Shown in pieces: positions 31,293-32,634 of a stretch of DNA of 32,634 nucleotides. Each line of letters starts with the position of its first letter. Positions within the stretch are counted from its first letter, which is position 1. The notes under the pieces are model-generated. The model was not told the DNA's origin. It searched no databases and saw only the letters and a program-made list of their open reading frames with translations. The stretch comes from Phycisphaerales bacterium (GTDB taxonomy: Bacteria > Planctomycetota > Phycisphaerae > Phycisphaerales > UBA1924): the NCBI GenBank assembly GCA_028284805.1, contig JANQQZ010000104.1, forward strand, positions 1 through 32,634, in the 5' to 3' direction. The position numbers were made by a program, and so were the translations under genes.

Positions 31293-32323
31293 GTCGGATG
31301 ATGAGCAAGCCGCGTGGCTCGAGCCGGTCCATGGGCGGGAAGCTGCCGGTGCCGGACCTGTCGGACGACATGATCCTGCGTGTGGTCTCGGGGATCCGCC
31401 CCTGCCGCGAGGGCGGCCTCAAGCTGCAGCCAGGCAAGCTGGGCAGCCGGACGGTGATCCACAACTACGGGCACGGCGGGTGCGGCGTCACGCTCGGCTG
31501 GGGCTGCGCCGAGCTCGTTGCGGACATGGTCAAGGATGCCGCGGGCGAGAAGGCGGACGTCACCGTGCTGGGCGGGGGCGTGACGGGCCTGACCAGCGCG
31601 CTGGTGCTCGCTGAGCAGGGCCACAGCGTGACGGTCGTCGCGGAGCACTTCGGCGAGGACACCACCAGCGTGGTCGCCGGCGCGCTCTGGCTGCCGACGG
31701 GCATCGACTTCCCCAAGAAGAAAGCCGACCGCGCACGGTTCAACGACGTGCTCCGCCGATCGGCCAAACGCTTCGGGATGCTGGACCGTGGTCTGTGGGG
31801 TGTCGAGGAGCTGCCCGTCTACGAGCCCGCGGATTCCGAGGAGCACCCGGAGTACTTCGAGTCGGGCGTGATGGGCGCACCGCGCGAGCTGACCAAGGCC
31901 GAGCCCAAGCCCGGGTCGATCAAGGAGGGGCGTCTGTTCCGGGCGAACTTCATCCACACGCCCCGGTTCATGCGGACGCTGCACGAGGCGTGCTCGAAGA
32001 AGAAGGTCGGCTTCATCGAGCAGCGGATCGAATCGCTCGCGGATGCCAAGGCGGTCGAGGGGGATGTCGTGGTGAACTGCCTCGCGATGGGCAGCCGCGA
32101 GGTGTTCAACGATCAGAAGATGTACGGCGCGCGGGGCGTGCTGGTGCACCTCGAGCCTCAGGAGCTCGGGTACATCGTGCACGACTGCTACAAGTACATG
32201 TTCCCGCGAGAGGACGCCCTGATCCTGGGCGGCACGTTCGAGGCGGGCGAGGAATCGCCCGAGGCGCCCGAGGCGATCGCAGAGGAGATCCTGGAGCATC
32301 ACCGGGCGTTCTTCGGGCTCTGA
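31289..32323 (+). CDS. D-amino-acid-oxidase family FAD enzyme with circularly permuted order
   Basis: A 344-residue cytosolic flavoprotein. Canonical DAO has, in order, a GxGxxG FAD motif, a middle domain, a GGT strand, then GLRPxR and HNYGHGGxGxxxxWG near the C-terminus. Here the last two come first: GIRPCREGG (Arg37, equivalent to the substrate carboxylate-binding Arg) and VIHNYGHGGCGVTLGWGCA (about 56-74). Then follow the FAD motif VTVLGGGVTGLTSA (Gly95-Gly100), VVAGALWLPTG, VVNCLAMGSRE, GYIVHDCYKYMFPRED and, at the end, LILGGTFEAGEES (about 311-323). All key motifs are present, so it should be active on a D-amino acid or similar amine. Translation is coupled to the secreted protein before it. 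The stop is four bases from the convergent partial gene. Confidence 0.88.
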   Translation: MSRMMSKPRGSSRSMGGKLPVPDLSDDMILRVVSGIRPCREGGLKLQPGKLGSRTVIHNYGHGGCGVTLGWGCAELVADMVKDAAGEKADVTVLGGGVTGLTSALVLAEQGHSVTVVAEHFGEDTTSVVAGALWLPTGIDFPKKKADRARFNDVLRRSAKRFGMLDRGLWGVEELPVYEPADSEEHPEYFESGVMGAPRELTKAEPKPGSIKEGRLFRANFIHTPRFMRTLHEACSKKKVGFIEQRIESLADAKAVEGDVVVNCLAMGSREVFNDQKMYGARGVLVHLEPQELGYIVHDCYKYMFPREDALILGGTFEAGEESPEAPEAIAEEILEHHRAFFGL

Positions 32324-32327
32324 CTCA

Positions 32328-32634
32328 CTATGCTCGCGATGTGAGCTTGCCGGTTAGGGCGTACCAGGGCCTGATCGTGAGCGAGGGCATCGCGAGAGCG
32401 GGCCAGAGGGCACGCAGGAGCCGAGGGCGCAGAAGGATCTCCGCGGCTGCTCGGCACGCGGGCAGGCGGGTCCGGAGCCTTCGCCCGTACAACGTCGCGA
32501 TTCGTGATCGCACTACGCCCAGGTCTTCGGTTTCCAACAGCAGTTCCGCGAGGCGCGCGCCCGACCAGAGCGCGAGTCCGATGCCCTCGCCCCCGACCGG
32601 GTCGTTCCGCATCGGCAACGCCGCCGCTGCGGTC
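32328..32634 (-). CDS. C-terminal part of a probable FAD-dependent oxidoreductase (partial)
   Basis: About 102 C-terminal residues; the start lies beyond the right edge. The visible chain begins TAAAALPMRNDPVGGEGIGLALWSGARLAELL, which fits the segment near the FAD pyrophosphate in group A monooxygenases and geranylgeranyl-reductase-like enzymes (GDAA...P..G.G...A..SG..LA). The rest is an Arg/Leu-rich helical tail without clear motifs. The identification rests on one motif region, so the substrate class is open; the reading frame itself is convincing. It is convergent with the DAO-like gene, with only four bases between stops. Confidence 0.6.
   Translation of the reverse strand, partial: TAAAALPMRNDPVGGEGIGLALWSGARLAELLLETEDLGVVRSRIATLYGRRLRTRLPACRAAAEILLRPRLLRALWPALAMPSLTIRPWYALTGKLTSRA

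Noticed and set aside
30791-32302. A 503-residue open frame on the minus strand
   Set aside because: Antisense to the secreted protein and the DAO-like enzyme, both of which show signal or catalytic motifs.
31289-32323. DAO gene order explained by fusion of two partial genes or a frameshift
   Set aside because: One continuous frame carries each canonical motif exactly once and in two rotated blocks, which a fusion of partial copies would not give.

Overview
This is a very GC-rich, gene-dense bacterial chromosomal window (a sampled 60-base coding line at 12001 is 70% GC). It encodes LPS synthesis (lpxB), outer-membrane DUF481 proteins, lipoproteins and an RND efflux pump, so the cell has a Gram-negative type envelope. 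A tripeptidyl-peptidase II-like lipoprotein, a membrane protein ending in a CPxCGY...CPxC ribbon and weak Shine-Dalgarno use make a planctomycete, probably of the Phycisphaerae type, the best guess. That placement is inference from gene content; no rRNA gene is present. I see no tRNA, rRNA, CRISPR array or insertion sequence, and no gene-free stretch longer than 300 bases.

Layout. 1-5410: the N-terminal part of gpmI, a tiny lipoprotein behind a good sigma70-like promoter, a peroxiredoxin divergent from a YggS-type PLP protein, a Tat-exported amidase lipoprotein, and a tandem pair of DUF481 outer-membrane proteins closed by a strong terminator. 5428-9369: a 1313-residue TPP II-like subtilase lipoprotein. 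9453-14788: a marR / adaptor / RND pump operon with palindromes at its head. 14789-18712: isoprenoid genes dxs and ispA plus nadK, all on the minus strand. 18774-23400: an orphan ExbB-like channel, a PtsN-like EIIA, rsmB, and a histidine kinase overlapping a response regulator whose output is an XRE-type helix-turn-helix. 23449-28444: lpxB, a PD-(D/E)XK-like protein, an AGCS amino-acid:cation symporter with a large soluble insertion, a small membrane protein and a second peroxiredoxin. 28389-29354: a low-GC gene that looks acquired. 29448-32634: a zinc-ribbon membrane protein, a secreted repeat protein translationally coupled to a D-amino-acid-oxidase-like enzyme whose halves are in swapped order, and the end of a probable flavoprotein.

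Most notable: (i) the DAO-family protein at 31289-32323 is a circular permutation, with the canonical C-terminal motifs placed before the N-terminal FAD-binding motif; (ii) the REC-XRE regulator and its overlapping kinase; (iii) the RND pump has two extra hydrophobic segments in its second half; (iv) TPP II, known as a giant cytosolic eukaryotic enzyme, appears here as a predicted lipoprotein; (v) several genes have a -10-like TACRRT box ending 5-6 bases before the start codon with no ribosome-binding site, suggesting leaderless mRNAs; (vi) a foreign-looking gene whose proline-rich tail is read out of the antisense of the neighbouring peroxiredoxin gene.
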